From: JAEUTH01 sp044230205
GTDB lineage: Bacteria > Bacteroidota > Bacteroidia > AKYH767-A > OLB10
Assembly: GCA_044230205.1 (NCBI GenBank)
Contig: JBGARN010000001.1
Location: forward strand, 1 to 64,000
Length of the DNA stretch: 64,000 nt
Reading direction: 5' to 3'
Position 1 is the stretch's first letter; each line of letters begins with the position of its first letter. The translations under genes and the position numbers were made by a program. This document shows positions 16,475-25,861 of the stretch, in pieces. The notes beneath the pieces were generated by a model. That model was given only the letters and a program-made list of their open reading frames with translations. It did no database searches and was not told the DNA's origin.

Positions 16475-18439
16475 ATGAAAAATTTCTACAACAAAATTTC
16501 ACTGTTGTTCCTTGCAACAGTTTATGCAATTCAGTTACTTGCCACAACGCATACGGTACAGGTTAGCAATTTCTCGTTTACACCTTCTAATGTAAATGCA
16601 GTTGTTGGGGATACCATGCACTGGGTGTGGGTGGGGGGTAGTCATACCACCACCTGCGATGGCTCAATTTATACTGTGCTACCTGCCGGTGCCCCGTCCT
16701 GGAATAGTTCAATCAATTCAGGAAATCCCACATTTGATTATGTAATTACCGTTGCCGGAAGTTATACATATAAATGCACCCCACATGCCCCGAGCATGGT
16801 TGGTACCATTAATGCTATACCTCCTCCAAATCCATTTGTTAATGTAACTTTCAGGGTTGACCTTAGTTTACAAACGGTTTGTCCCGGAGGCGTTCATCTT
16901 GCTGGCGCATTTAACGGATGGAGCGCTACTGCAACACCCATGACCGATATAGGGGGAAGTGTATATGAAGTAACACTTTCATTAGATTCAACTCAAACTT
17001 ATGAGTATAAATTTTTAAAAGACAGTGCATTCAGTGTTTGTGGTGATGAAACGGTTCCGGCAGCCTGTAATGTAAATGGTAACCGTCAACTTGTTGTACC
17101 TAACAGCGACTCAGTTTTGCCAACAGTGTGTTTTGGTAGCTGCTCAGCATGTGTTATTCCGGGTTATGCAGACATCACCTTCAGAGTTGACATGACCAAT
17201 GAAACAATTGCGGCCGGAGGTGTTCACCTTACAGGAAGCTTTAACGGATGGAGTGCCACAGCAACACCAATGACAGACATAGGAGGTAATGTGTATGAAG
17301 CAACAGTTAATATTGATACTTCGTTTACGGTACAGTATACCTTTCTTAAAGACAGTACATTTAGCGGACAGGAGATTGTTCCTGCTACATGCGGTGTTCC
17401 AAATGGCTTTGGCGGTTATAACCGCGAATTGGTTATGCCTGAGAATGATTCAACACTTGCAACGGTATGCTTTAGTAGTTGCTCTGCCTGTGCTAACCTT
17501 ACCCAGGTGAATGTAACCTTCAGAGTTGATATTAGCCAGGAAACACCATGTCCGGGCGGACCTTACCTGGTTGGATCGTTTAATGGTTTTAATGCAACGG
17601 CAACACCTATGACTGCTGTTGGAGCAGGCGTGTATGAAGCAACATTATTATTAGACACTGGCGCTGTTGTACAATATAAATTCCTGAAAGATTCAACCTA
17701 CAGTTGTGGTGACGAAACTGTACCAGCTGCCTGTGGTGTACCTAATGGTTTTGGCGGCTATAATCGAGAGTTTACAGTTGGGGTTAGTGATACTGCGTTG
17801 GCTACAGTTTGTTTTAGCAGCTGCTCAGCATGCGTGCCGGTTGTAGCTACAGTAAATGTTACTTTTAATGTAGATATGTCGCAAACAACTTTAGGGCCGG
17901 GCGGACCGCATATTGCTGGAACATTCAATAACTTTTTTGCAAACGTAGATGCCATGACAGCCGCTGGTGGAGGTATTTACACTTTTACCGTTGCATTAGA
18001 CTCGACACAAATCATTCAATATACATTTCTAAAAGATTCCACTTATAACGGGCAGGAGGTTATCAGTAGTGCATGTGGAGTACCCAATGGATTTGGTGGA
18101 TATAACCGATTTATTGATGTGCCTGAAACTGATACAATATTGCCACCATTTTGTTATGGAAGTTGTACAGTTTGTGTAAATGCTATAAATGATTTTGATA
18201 ATACTGAGTTAAGCATTTATCCAAATCCCGCAACTGATGAACTTATTGTTGAAACTAATTTATCGCAGAATGCAACTTTGAAATTAATAAGCCTTGATGG
18301 AAGATTGCTGTTACAACAATCTGCTGCACCTGGCCCAGCTAAGCACCAATTTATTTTAAGTAAATATTCCAAGGGGGTTTATGCTTTGCAAATTGAAAGC
18401 GGTGAAACAACAACGACCAAAAAAATAATAGTGCAGTAG
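16475..18439 (+). CDS. Secreted T9SS protein: cupredoxin plus four FNGW-type modules
   Basis: A 654-residue exported protein. Residues 1-23 are a signal peptide. Residues about 25-115 are a plastocyanin-like domain with the full type-1 copper ligand set: His in GGSHTTT, then Cys, His and Met in YKCTPHAPSM. Residues about 120-565 hold four tandem 110-residue beta-sandwich modules, each opening with VTFRVDxS and containing an AFNGW-like motif, YxFLKD and two conserved Cys near SCSAC; they resemble starch/glycogen-binding CBM20/48-like folds. Residues 575-654 are a T9SS type A sorting domain (IYPNPATDELIV to KKIIVQ). Predicted surface or secreted copper-binding, possibly glycan-binding protein. 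A strong terminator follows at 18541. Confidence 0.88.
   Translation: MKNFYNKISLLFLATVYAIQLLATTHTVQVSNFSFTPSNVNAVVGDTMHWVWVGGSHTTTCDGSIYTVLPAGAPSWNSSINSGNPTFDYVITVAGSYTYKCTPHAPSMVGTINAIPPPNPFVNVTFRVDLSLQTVCPGGVHLAGAFNGWSATATPMTDIGGSVYEVTLSLDSTQTYEYKFLKDSAFSVCGDETVPAACNVNGNRQLVVPNSDSVLPTVCFGSCSACVIPGYADITFRVDMTNETIAAGGVHLTGSFNGWSATATPMTDIGGNVYEATVNIDTSFTVQYTFLKDSTFSGQEIVPATCGVPNGFGGYNRELVMPENDSTLATVCFSSCSACANLTQVNVTFRVDISQETPCPGGPYLVGSFNGFNATATPMTAVGAGVYEATLLLDTGAVVQYKFLKDSTYSCGDETVPAACGVPNGFGGYNREFTVGVSDTALATVCFSSCSACVPVVATVNVTFNVDMSQTTLGPGGPHIAGTFNNFFANVDAMTAAGGGIYTFTVALDSTQIIQYTFLKDSTYNGQEVISSACGVPNGFGGYNRFIDVPETDTILPPFCYGSCTVCVNAINDFDNTELSIYPNPATDELIVETNLSQNATLKLISLDGRLLLQQSAAPGPAKHQFILSKYSKGVYALQIESGETTTTKKIIVQ
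16839..18180 (+). repeat. Four tandem ~333-bp repeats encoding the FNGW modules
   Basis: Module starts are near 16839, 17167, 17506 and 17851. DNA similarity is still visible, for example between AACGGATGGAGCGCTACTGC near 16915 and the matching stretch near 17241. Modules 2, 3 and 4 share the GVPNGFGGYNR segment, whereas module 1 has a shorter NVNGNRQL version, so the later copies are probably more recent duplications. Confidence 0.85.
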
Positions 18440-18540
18440 GGTTTAATGGTTAGCTGTTATAAATTCCGAAGTTGAATTTATTAACCTTTTTATAAAAGTG
18501 TATAGATTTTCTATTTCAGTTTAGATATTTTACATAGAAC

Positions 18541-18576
18541 AAAAAATCGCAGGTTTTTTTACCTGCGATTTTTTTT
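18541..18576. terminator. Bidirectional intrinsic terminator
   Basis: A perfect 14-base inverted repeat (core ATCGCAGGT / ACCTGCGAT) with a six-T loop, flanked by A-run and T-run. It sits between the convergent stops at 18439 and 18581 and can terminate both strands. Confidence 0.88.
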
Positions 18577-18580
18577 ATTA

Positions 18581-19423
18581 CTACTTTGATTTTTTCTTCG
18601 ATAACGGAACCATTAATCCACTCGCACTTTTCAGATCCATTTTTACTGAGCCCACCAGGATTTTTGCTTCAGCGCGTATAGGTATTTTATTCTGATCATC
18701 ACTAACCCACAGGGTCATGTCTTCATTTTCCTTAAACACTCGTCCCTGTTGCAGAAGTGGCCTAAGCATAATACAATTAATGTTGCCAAATTTGGTATTT
18801 AATACTTCGCGGCCAACAAACTTTACATTGAGCGGAATAAGTGCATCATCCAGCCAGGCATTTATTGGAATAATATCTCCGTTTTTCAGTGTGCTGAAAT
18901 CAGTAGTGCGGGCATAATAGAATGCCGAAATCAGGTCTTGTAAATAATCAGGCATTACCAGCGTAGATTTTTCGCTGGTAACAATATTCTTATAATGATT
19001 AAAGGTAACTGTTTGATTAATTTTATAGCCGCCCTCATCGCATCGCCTTATAAAAAACCATGGCATGATGGCTGATGAATCAATATAACTTTCAAAGCGG
19101 TCGCGCACTTTAAAAAACCAGTCGAATGCACCAACTGAACGACCTGTTCCCACCACATGATAGCACGGACGCGCACCAAATGATTTCATTTCGGGCATGA
19201 TTTCCAATTTAGCTTCACCGGCATCAAGAAAGCCATAGTGTACTCGGTATAATAAAACCTCACCCGGCTTAAATGCATCATTTTTTTGCGACCTGAATTC
19301 CTTCTGCGCTATAGCGTATGAAATAAAAGTAATGCAACCGGCAAGCAACAGGCAAACTGCTTTTTTTAAAGAAGCAGTATAAGCATTCCCTGAATGTTGA
19401 TTATACCTGTTATGGAATTTCAT
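18581..19423 (-). CDS. DUF3108 domain protein
   Basis: A 280-residue exported protein. The ATG at 19423 (MKFHNRYNQ) is preferred to a TTG at 19438; a hydrophobic segment near residues 24-44 ending in AIAQ is the signal peptide. DUF3108 landmarks are FKPGEVLLYRVHYGFLDAGEA, GTGRSVGAFDWFFKVRDRFESY, an IRRCDEGGYK strand, and the ending VLNTKFGNINCIMLRPLLQQG then LWVSDDQNKIPIRAEAKILVGS. The family is periplasmic or outer-membrane beta-rich and uncharacterised. It follows scpB on the same strand with a 108-base gap. Confidence 0.9.
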   Translation of the reverse strand: MKFHNRYNQHSGNAYTASLKKAVCLLLAGCITFISYAIAQKEFRSQKNDAFKPGEVLLYRVHYGFLDAGEAKLEIMPEMKSFGARPCYHVVGTGRSVGAFDWFFKVRDRFESYIDSSAIMPWFFIRRCDEGGYKINQTVTFNHYKNIVTSEKSTLVMPDYLQDLISAFYYARTTDFSTLKNGDIIPINAWLDDALIPLNVKFVGREVLNTKFGNINCIMLRPLLQQGRVFKENEDMTLWVSDDQNKIPIRAEAKILVGSVKMDLKSASGLMVPLSKKKSK

Positions 19424-19531
19424 TTTAAATACGATCAATTAATTACCTGTATGTCGGCATTCAAACGTTGTTCCAATATTAGTTTGAAATGGATTTAAGA
19501 CACTCACTTCAAATGCAAATTCATTTAATAT

Positions 19532-20233
19532 TTACTTTTCATCACTGGCATCGGCCGGATTTTCTGACTGCTCATTCTGCTCTTGCTCATCAATATTAAC
19601 CTCAGAACTGCCGGTGGCTTCATCTTCCAGTCCTGTTCTTATGGTAATTGAACCCGGTTCTTCTGCATCCATTGTTTCCAGTGATGTTCCTATAACATTC
19701 TCTATAGGTTGCAAATCTTTAAGCTTTGGCAAATCTTTAGGATCTTTCAGGCCGAAGTAATCCATAAACAGTTTGCTTGTGCCGTAAAGAATCGGTTTGC
19801 CCGGAGCATCACTTTTGCCGGTAATTTCAATCAGTTCTTTTTCCAGGAGTTTCTGAATGCTGTAATCGCAACTTACGCCACGCACCTGTTCCAGCTCAGC
19901 TTTTGATATAGGCTGACGATATGCAATGATAGAAAGTGTTTCAAGAGCAGCGGTTGACAATCGCTTTTTGTTTTTTTGCTGAATAAAAACCTGGATAGCA
20001 CTGAAATAATCTGGCTTGCTGAGAAAACGAAAACCGTTTGCAATTTCATTCAGCTCAAACGAAAAATCCTGTGCACTATACTTTTCTTTCAGCTCATCAA
20101 CACAATTACGAATTTCATCTGAACCTAATTCCCATCCATAAACTGTTTTGAGGCAGTTCTTTATTTCATCAATTGAAATGCTGTTTTCGCTTGCAAAAAT
20201 TAATGCTTCAATATTTTGTTTTAATAATTCCAT
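19532..20233 (-). CDS. scpB: Segregation and condensation protein B
   Basis: A 233-residue cytosolic subunit of the SMC-ScpAB condensin complex. Two winged helices span residues 1-165, with the family motifs NIEALIFASENSISIDEI, LSTAALETLSIIAYRQPISKAELEQVRGVSCDYSIQKLLEKELIE and LYGTSKLFMDYFGLKDPKDLPKL. A 60-residue acidic, low-complexity C-terminal tail extends beyond the usual domain. The ATG at 20233 lies 25 bases downstream of the leuS stop, so the pair is likely co-transcribed. No scpA in the window. Confidence 0.95.
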   Translation of the reverse strand: MELLKQNIEALIFASENSISIDEIKNCLKTVYGWELGSDEIRNCVDELKEKYSAQDFSFELNEIANGFRFLSKPDYFSAIQVFIQQKNKKRLSTAALETLSIIAYRQPISKAELEQVRGVSCDYSIQKLLEKELIEITGKSDAPGKPILYGTSKLFMDYFGLKDPKDLPKLKDLQPIENVIGTSLETMDAEEPGSITIRTGLEDEATGSSEVNIDEQEQNEQSENPADASDEK

Positions 20234-20258
20234 GCTTTGTTTCTTCTTTAAGGCCTTT

Positions 20259-23036
20259 TTAAATCACAACATTTACAATCTTACCCGGGATAACAATCAC
20301 TTTTTTAGGGGACGCTCCGTTAAGCAGCTCTTTCATTTTATCTGCTGCTAAAACTTCGTTTTGTATTTCATCATTTTTAAGATTCAGGGATAAACTTAAT
20401 GTAAAACGTTTTTTACCGTTTATGCTTACCGGATATTCATACGCATCTTCCACTAAATAGTTTTCATCGTATTGCGGCCAATCAGTTTTTGTTACGCTTG
20501 GAGCATTGCCCAGCATTTCCCATAACTCTTCAGCTATATGCGGTGCATACGGAGAAAGCAGAATGGCAAGCGGCTGCAATATTTCGCGGCTGGTACATTT
20601 CAAATCAGTTAATTCATTAACGCATATCATAAACGAACTTACAGAAGTATTAAATGAAAACCGCTCAATGTCTTCGGTAATTTTTTTAATGGTTTTATGA
20701 ATTACTTTTTGTTCTTCTTTTGATGCAACTCCTGAAAAATCTTTTGACTTTGCATTTTCAAACAGCCTCCACAACTTTTTTAAAAATCCGCTAACACCTG
20801 TTATACCATTGGTGTTCCAGGGTTTGCTTTGTTCTATGGGCCCCAAAAACATTTCATACATACGGAAACAATCCGCACCAAATTTGTCGCACATGTCATC
20901 GGGGTTCACAACATTGTACCAACGCTTACTCATTTTTTCTATTTCGCTTCCACAGATGTATTTCCCATCTTCCAGAATAAATTCTGCGTTGGAAAATTCT
21001 CCCTGCCATTTTTTAAATGCCTCAATATCCAATACACCATTGTCAACCATATTAACATCTGCATGCAATGATGTTGTTTCGTATTCTTTTCTCAAATTAT
21101 GGGAAACGAATTTATTGGTGCCATTAATACGATAAACAATTGCAGATGTTCCCTGAATCATCCCCTGGTTAATTAGCTTCTTAGCAGGCTCATCAACATT
21201 AATGTACCCAAGGTCTTTCAGAAATTTTGTCCAGAAGCGCACATATAATAAGTGTCCTGTGGCATGCTCAGTTCCGCCAATGTACAGGTCAACATTTTGC
21301 CAGTAATCTGTTGCTGCTTTGTTTGCAAGTTCTTTTTCATTACCGGCATCCATATAACGCAGGTAATACCAGCTGCTGCCTGCCCAACCGGGCATGGTGG
21401 TGGTTTCTACAGGATAGCCTTTATAATTAAAATCCTTAGCTCGTGCCAATGGGGGTTCACCGGTTTCTGTTGGAAGATACTTATCCACTTCAGGCAATAC
21501 TAACGGTAATTCACTTTCAGGAATTGTATATGCTATTCCATCTTTATAATAAATGGGAATAGGTTCACCCCAATAACGCTGCCGCCCGAAAATTGCATCA
21601 CGCTGACGGAAGTTGACTTTGCCTTTGCCGATTTCGTTTTTTTCAATTTCATCGATAGCACGTTTTATAGCCTCTTTAACTTCCAACTCATTTAAAAAAT
21701 CAGAGTTGATACACTTGCCGGCTTTTTCATCATAGGATTCTTTGTCAAAATCCCATTCAACAGGTGGCTCTATCACCTTTACAATCGGCAGGTTAAAGTG
21801 CTTTGCAAAGGCATAATCGCGTGTATCATGGGCAGGTACGGCCATAACAGCACCTGTTCCGTACCCGGCTAATACATAATCTCCTACCCAAACAGGAATC
21901 GGATTTTTTGTAAAAGGATGCTCAACAAATGCTCCTGTAAAAACACCTGTAATTTTCTTTACATCGGCCTGCCTGTCGCGTTCACTGCGGTTTGTTGCCC
22001 ATGTTACATATTCATCAACCGCCTTTTTATTATCTGCCGTTGTTATTTGTGAAACCAATTCATGTTCAGGCGCAAGAGTAACGTAAGTTGCTCCGAAAAT
22101 CGTATCAGGCCGTGTTGTGAAAATTTCAATCTGAAATTTTTCCTGATTACTTTCAGTACCAATAATGTTGAATTTCAAACTGGTTCCTTCGCTCCTCCCA
22201 ATCCAGTTGCGTTGCGAATCTTTCAGGCTATCGCTCCAGTCAATGGTTTCTAAATCATCTAACAAACGCTGAGAGTATGCAGTTATACGCAGGCTCCATT
22301 GTTTCATTAATTTTCGTTCAACAGGAAATCCACCTCGTTCACTAACACCATCTTTCACTTCATCATTTGCAAGCACACTGCCAAGCGCTGAACACCAATT
22401 TACCATAGCCTCGCTTAAAAATGCAAGACGGTAATTCATCAGAATTTCCTGCTGTTCTTTTTCCGAAAATTTTTTCCATTCCTGTGCAGTAAATGTCTTT
22501 GTTTCATCACAGGCTGCATCAATACCGGCATTACCGTTTTTTTCAAATTCAGCAATAAGCGTATCAGTTTTTTCAGCCTTATTGGTTTTATTATTATACC
22601 ACGAATGAAAGAGCTGAATAAAAATCCATTGTGTCCATTTATAAAACTTAGGATCTGAAGTACGCACCTCACGACTCCAGTCAAAACTGAATCCCATACG
22701 ATCCAACTGTTCACGGTAACGCGCAATGTTTTGTTCAGTTGTTATTGCAGGGTGCTGCCCGGTTTGAATAGCATATTGCTCGGCCGGTAATCCAAACGAA
22801 TCGTAACCCATAGGATGCAATACATTAAAACCGCGAAGACGCTTATAACGGGCAAAAATGTCGGATGCGATATATCCAAGAGGATGACCTACATGCAGGC
22901 CAGCTCCGCTGGGATACGGAAACATATCCAATACGTAGTACTTAGGCCTTTCCGGGTCAGTTTTTACTTCATATGTTTTTTGCTGGCGCCAGTATTGCTG
23001 CCACTTTTCTTCTATCGCTCTGAAATTATAGTCCAT
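20259..23036 (-). CDS. leuS: Leucine-tRNA ligase
   Basis: Class I aminoacyl-tRNA synthetase charging tRNA-Leu. The ATG at 23036 (MDYNFRAIEEKWQQYW) gives 925 residues; the 33 codons upstream contain the promoter region. Motifs are the HIGH sequence HVGH (residues 48-51), the CP1 editing domain with TRPDTIFGATY, the zinc-less linker with WAGSSWYYLRYMD, the KMSKS loop as KMSKR, the anticodon-binding alpha bundle and a C-terminal domain ending in VIPGKIVNVVI. Length is slightly above E. coli (860) because of insertions typical of Bacteroidota. First gene of leuS-scpB. Confidence 0.98.
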   Translation of the reverse strand: MDYNFRAIEEKWQQYWRQQKTYEVKTDPERPKYYVLDMFPYPSGAGLHVGHPLGYIASDIFARYKRLRGFNVLHPMGYDSFGLPAEQYAIQTGQHPAITTEQNIARYREQLDRMGFSFDWSREVRTSDPKFYKWTQWIFIQLFHSWYNNKTNKAEKTDTLIAEFEKNGNAGIDAACDETKTFTAQEWKKFSEKEQQEILMNYRLAFLSEAMVNWCSALGSVLANDEVKDGVSERGGFPVERKLMKQWSLRITAYSQRLLDDLETIDWSDSLKDSQRNWIGRSEGTSLKFNIIGTESNQEKFQIEIFTTRPDTIFGATYVTLAPEHELVSQITTADNKKAVDEYVTWATNRSERDRQADVKKITGVFTGAFVEHPFTKNPIPVWVGDYVLAGYGTGAVMAVPAHDTRDYAFAKHFNLPIVKVIEPPVEWDFDKESYDEKAGKCINSDFLNELEVKEAIKRAIDEIEKNEIGKGKVNFRQRDAIFGRQRYWGEPIPIYYKDGIAYTIPESELPLVLPEVDKYLPTETGEPPLARAKDFNYKGYPVETTTMPGWAGSSWYYLRYMDAGNEKELANKAATDYWQNVDLYIGGTEHATGHLLYVRFWTKFLKDLGYINVDEPAKKLINQGMIQGTSAIVYRINGTNKFVSHNLRKEYETTSLHADVNMVDNGVLDIEAFKKWQGEFSNAEFILEDGKYICGSEIEKMSKRWYNVVNPDDMCDKFGADCFRMYEMFLGPIEQSKPWNTNGITGVSGFLKKLWRLFENAKSKDFSGVASKEEQKVIHKTIKKITEDIERFSFNTSVSSFMICVNELTDLKCTSREILQPLAILLSPYAPHIAEELWEMLGNAPSVTKTDWPQYDENYLVEDAYEYPVSINGKKRFTLSLSLNLKNDEIQNEVLAADKMKELLNGASPKKVIVIPGKIVNVVI

Positions 23037-23056
23037 TGCCCGCTTAAAATGAGGTG

Positions 23057-23064
23057 CGAAAGTA
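23057..23064 (-). promoter_or_regulatory. -7-like promoter box of leuS
   Basis: TACTTTCG on the minus strand, 20 bases before the leuS ATG, matching TAnnTTYG as seen at several other gene starts here. The spacing supports the ATG at 23036 as the true start. Confidence 0.5.
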
Positions 23065-23144
23065 GAAATTTGACTGTAGAAATTTGAAATTTGAACGTTG
23101 AGGTATGTAGATTTGCACCATAAATTAAATGACATCAGTAAATT

Positions 23145-23591
23145 ATGATGACCAAAATAAAATTAGTACGATATACGGTTCTGTTCTTTTTAATGTTTAC
23201 TGATGCATTTTTGAGCGTTAATTCTGCATTGGCACAAGATACTGAAGCCTATGAAAAAGCTTTTAAAGAGCGATATCCGACTATTACTGCTCCAATGTGG
23301 ATTTGGAAAGCTGACAGTACCTATGAAGCAACCTTTAAATTTAATGGGGCATTTCAATCCTCATTTTATACCCTTGATGGACAATGGCTGTTTGATAAAA
23401 CCCCGGTTGATTCTGCGGCTGTTCCCCTGGAGGTAAAGAATGCTTTACAGAAAAAATATCCCGGAAGCAAAATAGCTTTTGCTGAAAAGCTGGATATGGC
23501 CGACAAGCAAACAAGATACCTAATAGCTTTTAAAAATTCAGGAAGACGCTCCGAAGCACTTTTTGATGATAAAGGAAACCTGGTAAAATAA
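23145..23591 (+). CDS. PepSY-like periplasmic protein
   Basis: A 148-residue exported protein. A signal peptide of about 30 residues ends at ALAQ. The rest contains two similar halves, each with a short helix (YEKAFKERYP; EVKNALQKKYPGSKI) followed by strands carrying charged/aromatic residues (YEATFKFNGAFQSSFYTLDG; RYLIAFKNSGRRSEALFDDKG). This is the BLIP-like PepSY_like layout common in Bacteroidota periplasmic proteins of unknown role. Divergent from leuS, with which it shares the short intergenic region. Confidence 0.82.
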   Translation: MMTKIKLVRYTVLFFLMFTDAFLSVNSALAQDTEAYEKAFKERYPTITAPMWIWKADSTYEATFKFNGAFQSSFYTLDGQWLFDKTPVDSAAVPLEVKNALQKKYPGSKIAFAEKLDMADKQTRYLIAFKNSGRRSEALFDDKGNLVK

Positions 23592-23674
23592 TGCAGCAAT
23601 GATTTTCACATTGGGCTTTTGATAATTTGAAGTAAAGTGCGCTGCACACAATGATTTACACTATGCTATTTAGC

Positions 23675-23682
23675 TACCTTCG
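23675..23682 (+). promoter_or_regulatory. -7-like promoter box of ftsX
   Basis: TACCTTCG, one base from TAnnTTTG, 18 bases before the ftsX ATG. It would begin the ftsX-DUF3098-uppP transcript. Pattern-based only. Confidence 0.45.
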
Positions 23683-23700
23683 CCACCATTCAAAAAAGGT

Positions 23701-24582
23701 ATGTTAGAAGAGTTTAATTTATTATCACGCAAAACACTGCGATCATCCTACCTGTCGGGCATCATCAGCATTTCATTGGTGTTGTTTTTATTGGGCATAT
23801 TAGGAGTATTGTTATTGCAGGCTAATGCAGTAGCCCAATATGTAAAAGAAAATTTTCAGGTAACGCTTATACTTAATGATACGGTTAGCCAACAAACCAT
23901 TGATTCGCTTACAGGGGCCTTGCAAAACAATGAAATGGTACGCAGCTGCACCGTAATAACCAAAGAAGAAGCGGCAAAAAAGCTGCAGGCAGAACTTGGT
24001 GAAGATTTTGTTCAGTTCCTGGGATATAATCCGTTAAATGCATCAATTGATGTTAGCTTTAAAGCTGAATATGTAAACGACAGCCTTTTTCAGCGAATCG
24101 ATAAAACCACAGCTCAGCTGGGTTTTATTAAAGAAGTATTTTACCAGAAGACGCTGGTTGAAAAAATTAATCATAACCTGAAAACTATTTCAATAGTAAT
24201 ATTAGGATTCAGTGCAATACTGCTTTTTGTGGCAGTTGTATTAATTAACAATACCATAAGAATTAATTTGTATGCCAGGCGAATGTTAATCCGCAGTATG
24301 CAACTGGTTGGTGCCACCCGTAATTTTATCAGGAATCCTTTTTTAGTTAAAGCGATGTTGCATGGGCTCTATGCTGCGCTAGTTGCGGGTTTGATGGTTT
24401 ATAGCCTGGTATATTTAGTACGAACCAAATATTCAGAACTCAATCTCTTTATTGTAAACGATATAACTATGTGGGCAGCTCTTTTAGGAGGCTTAATACT
24501 GGCAGGTGTTTTAATTTCACTAATAAGTACTTACTTCGCGGTTAATAAATGGCTGGGTAAGCGCGCCAATGAGTTATTTTAA
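23701..24582 (+). CDS. ftsX: Cell division protein FtsX
   Basis: A 293-residue permease-like membrane protein that with FtsE controls peptidoglycan hydrolases at the septum. It has an N-terminal cytoplasmic stretch, TM1 (residues 20-42), a periplasmic domain (about 45-165, with the typical TLILNDTVS, EEAAKKLQAELGEDF and NPLNASIDV segments), then three more helices and the MQLVGATRNFIRNPFLVKAMLHG loop diagnostic of FtsX. No ftsE nearby, as is usual in Bacteroidota. It acts in the same process as the EnvC-like protein at 41128. Followed closely by DUF3098. Confidence 0.96.
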   Translation: MLEEFNLLSRKTLRSSYLSGIISISLVLFLLGILGVLLLQANAVAQYVKENFQVTLILNDTVSQQTIDSLTGALQNNEMVRSCTVITKEEAAKKLQAELGEDFVQFLGYNPLNASIDVSFKAEYVNDSLFQRIDKTTAQLGFIKEVFYQKTLVEKINHNLKTISIVILGFSAILLFVAVVLINNTIRINLYARRMLIRSMQLVGATRNFIRNPFLVKAMLHGLYAALVAGLMVYSLVYLVRTKYSELNLFIVNDITMWAALLGGLILAGVLISLISTYFAVNKWLGKRANELF

Positions 24583-24627
24583 CTCAACAGAAGTTGCTGG
24601 GCAGCCGAATTATTAAAAATTACATTA

Positions 24628-24936
24628 ATGGCAGTAACAAAAAAAGCCGCAACACCGGCTAAAACTACAAGCGCTCCTGCAGGTGTGCAAAAAGCTCCTG
24701 CAACCAATCAGCATGTTGTCGATCTTGCTTTTGGAAAAGAGAATTATATCCTGATGATTACAGGAATTGTATTTATTATCGTTGGCTTTATATTGATGTC
24801 GGGTGGAAAAGTTGAAGATCCGACTGCTTTTAATCCTGAAATTTTTTCATTTCGCAGAATAACACTTGCCCCAGTAGTGGTAACTATTGGCTTTATAATT
24901 GAAGTAGTTGCAATTGTAAAAAAATCAAAAGAGTAA
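24628..24936 (+). CDS. DUF3098 small membrane protein
   Basis: A 102-residue protein: an Ala/Thr/Pro-rich N-terminus of about 30 residues, then the two-helix DUF3098 domain (FGKENYILMITGIVFIIVG, loop LMSGGKVEDPTAFNPEIFSFRR, second helix to residue 96). The family is restricted largely to Bacteroidota and is typically encoded between ftsX and uppP, as here, which suggests an envelope or division role. Biochemistry unknown. Confidence 0.93.
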   Translation: MAVTKKAATPAKTTSAPAGVQKAPATNQHVVDLAFGKENYILMITGIVFIIVGFILMSGGKVEDPTAFNPEIFSFRRITLAPVVVTIGFIIEVVAIVKKSKE

Positions 24937-24960
24937 AACATTGAATAGGTTTGAAGTTAA

Positions 24961-24985
24961 CCCCAACCCTCAACCCTCAAACCCC
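24961..24985 (-). other. G-quadruplex-forming motif on the minus strand, upstream of uppP
   Basis: The plus strand has C-tracts at 24961-24964, 24967-24969, 24974-24976 and 24982-24985, separated by loops of 2, 4 and 5 bases. The complementary (template) strand therefore fits G3+ N1-7 four times. It ends 8 bases before the uppP ATG. Confidence 0.55.
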
Positions 24986-24993
24986 AAACTAAA

Positions 24994-25785
24994 ATGACCT
25001 ACCTCCAGGCTTTTATCATAGCTGTTATTGAAGGAATTACTGAATTTTTGCCGGTATCATCAACCGGGCATATGATCCTGGCATCATCGCTCATGGATAT
25101 CAGTGATAAAAAGTTTGCCGAAACTTTTGAAATTGTAATTCAGCTTGCAGCCATATTATCCGTTTTGGTGTTATACTATAAACGCTTCTTAACAGGCATT
25201 TCAATATATATAAAACTGTTTGTTGCATTTCTGCCAACCTTGATTGTAGGAGTGCTTGCTTACAAAACCATTAAGTCCTATTTATTCAATCCGTTCGTGG
25301 TAAGTTTTTCATTAATTATTGGTGGAGTGGTTTTGATATTACTCGATCGCTGGAGCGAGAATAAAAAAACACTGTATGAAAATACCGAAGACATCAGCCT
25401 GGTTAATGCATTTAAAATTGGCGCCATACAATGTATTTCAATGATACCGGGTGTGAGTCGTTCGGCAGCAACAATATTTGGTGGATTGTTTGCCGGTTTT
25501 AACCGCAAGCAGGCTGCAGAGTTTTCATTTTTACTGGCAATGCCAACCATGTTTGCGGCTTCAGCAAAAGATCTGTGGGAAAATAAAGAACTGATTACCC
25601 CTGATAATGTTCGTATTATTTTGTTCGGAGGCGTTACAGCTTTTATTGTGGCGCTTGTAGCAGTAAAAGCTTTTGTAGCTTACCTTACTAAATACGGTTT
25701 TAAGGCATTTGGTTATTACCGGATTATTCTCGGAATTACTTTTCTGATTTATGCCCTTATGACGGGATTGAAACTTCAGCCATAA
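24994..25785 (+). CDS. uppP: Undecaprenyl-diphosphatase
   Basis: A 263-residue polytopic enzyme (BacA) that dephosphorylates undecaprenyl pyrophosphate to regenerate the lipid carrier for peptidoglycan and O-glycans. Both active-site motifs are present: EGITEFLPVSSTGHMIL near residues 13-29 and GVSRSAATIFGG near 153-164, with FSFLLAMPTM after it. It confers low-level bacitracin tolerance in other bacteria. Third gene after ftsX and DUF3098. An unusual four-tract C-rich stretch lies directly upstream (24961-24985). In related genomes truB usually follows; here it is displaced by about 3.9 kb. Confidence 0.97.
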   Translation: MTYLQAFIIAVIEGITEFLPVSSTGHMILASSLMDISDKKFAETFEIVIQLAAILSVLVLYYKRFLTGISIYIKLFVAFLPTLIVGVLAYKTIKSYLFNPFVVSFSLIIGGVVLILLDRWSENKKTLYENTEDISLVNAFKIGAIQCISMIPGVSRSAATIFGGLFAGFNRKQAAEFSFLLAMPTMFAASAKDLWENKELITPDNVRIILFGGVTAFIVALVAVKAFVAYLTKYGFKAFGYYRIILGITFLIYALMTGLKLQP

Positions 25786-25861
25786 TTATCTGTTATCCCA
25801 GTCTCTGAATTTCAATAATCAACTTTTATAAATAGGTTTTCATACTGACGTTTTTAGCATA

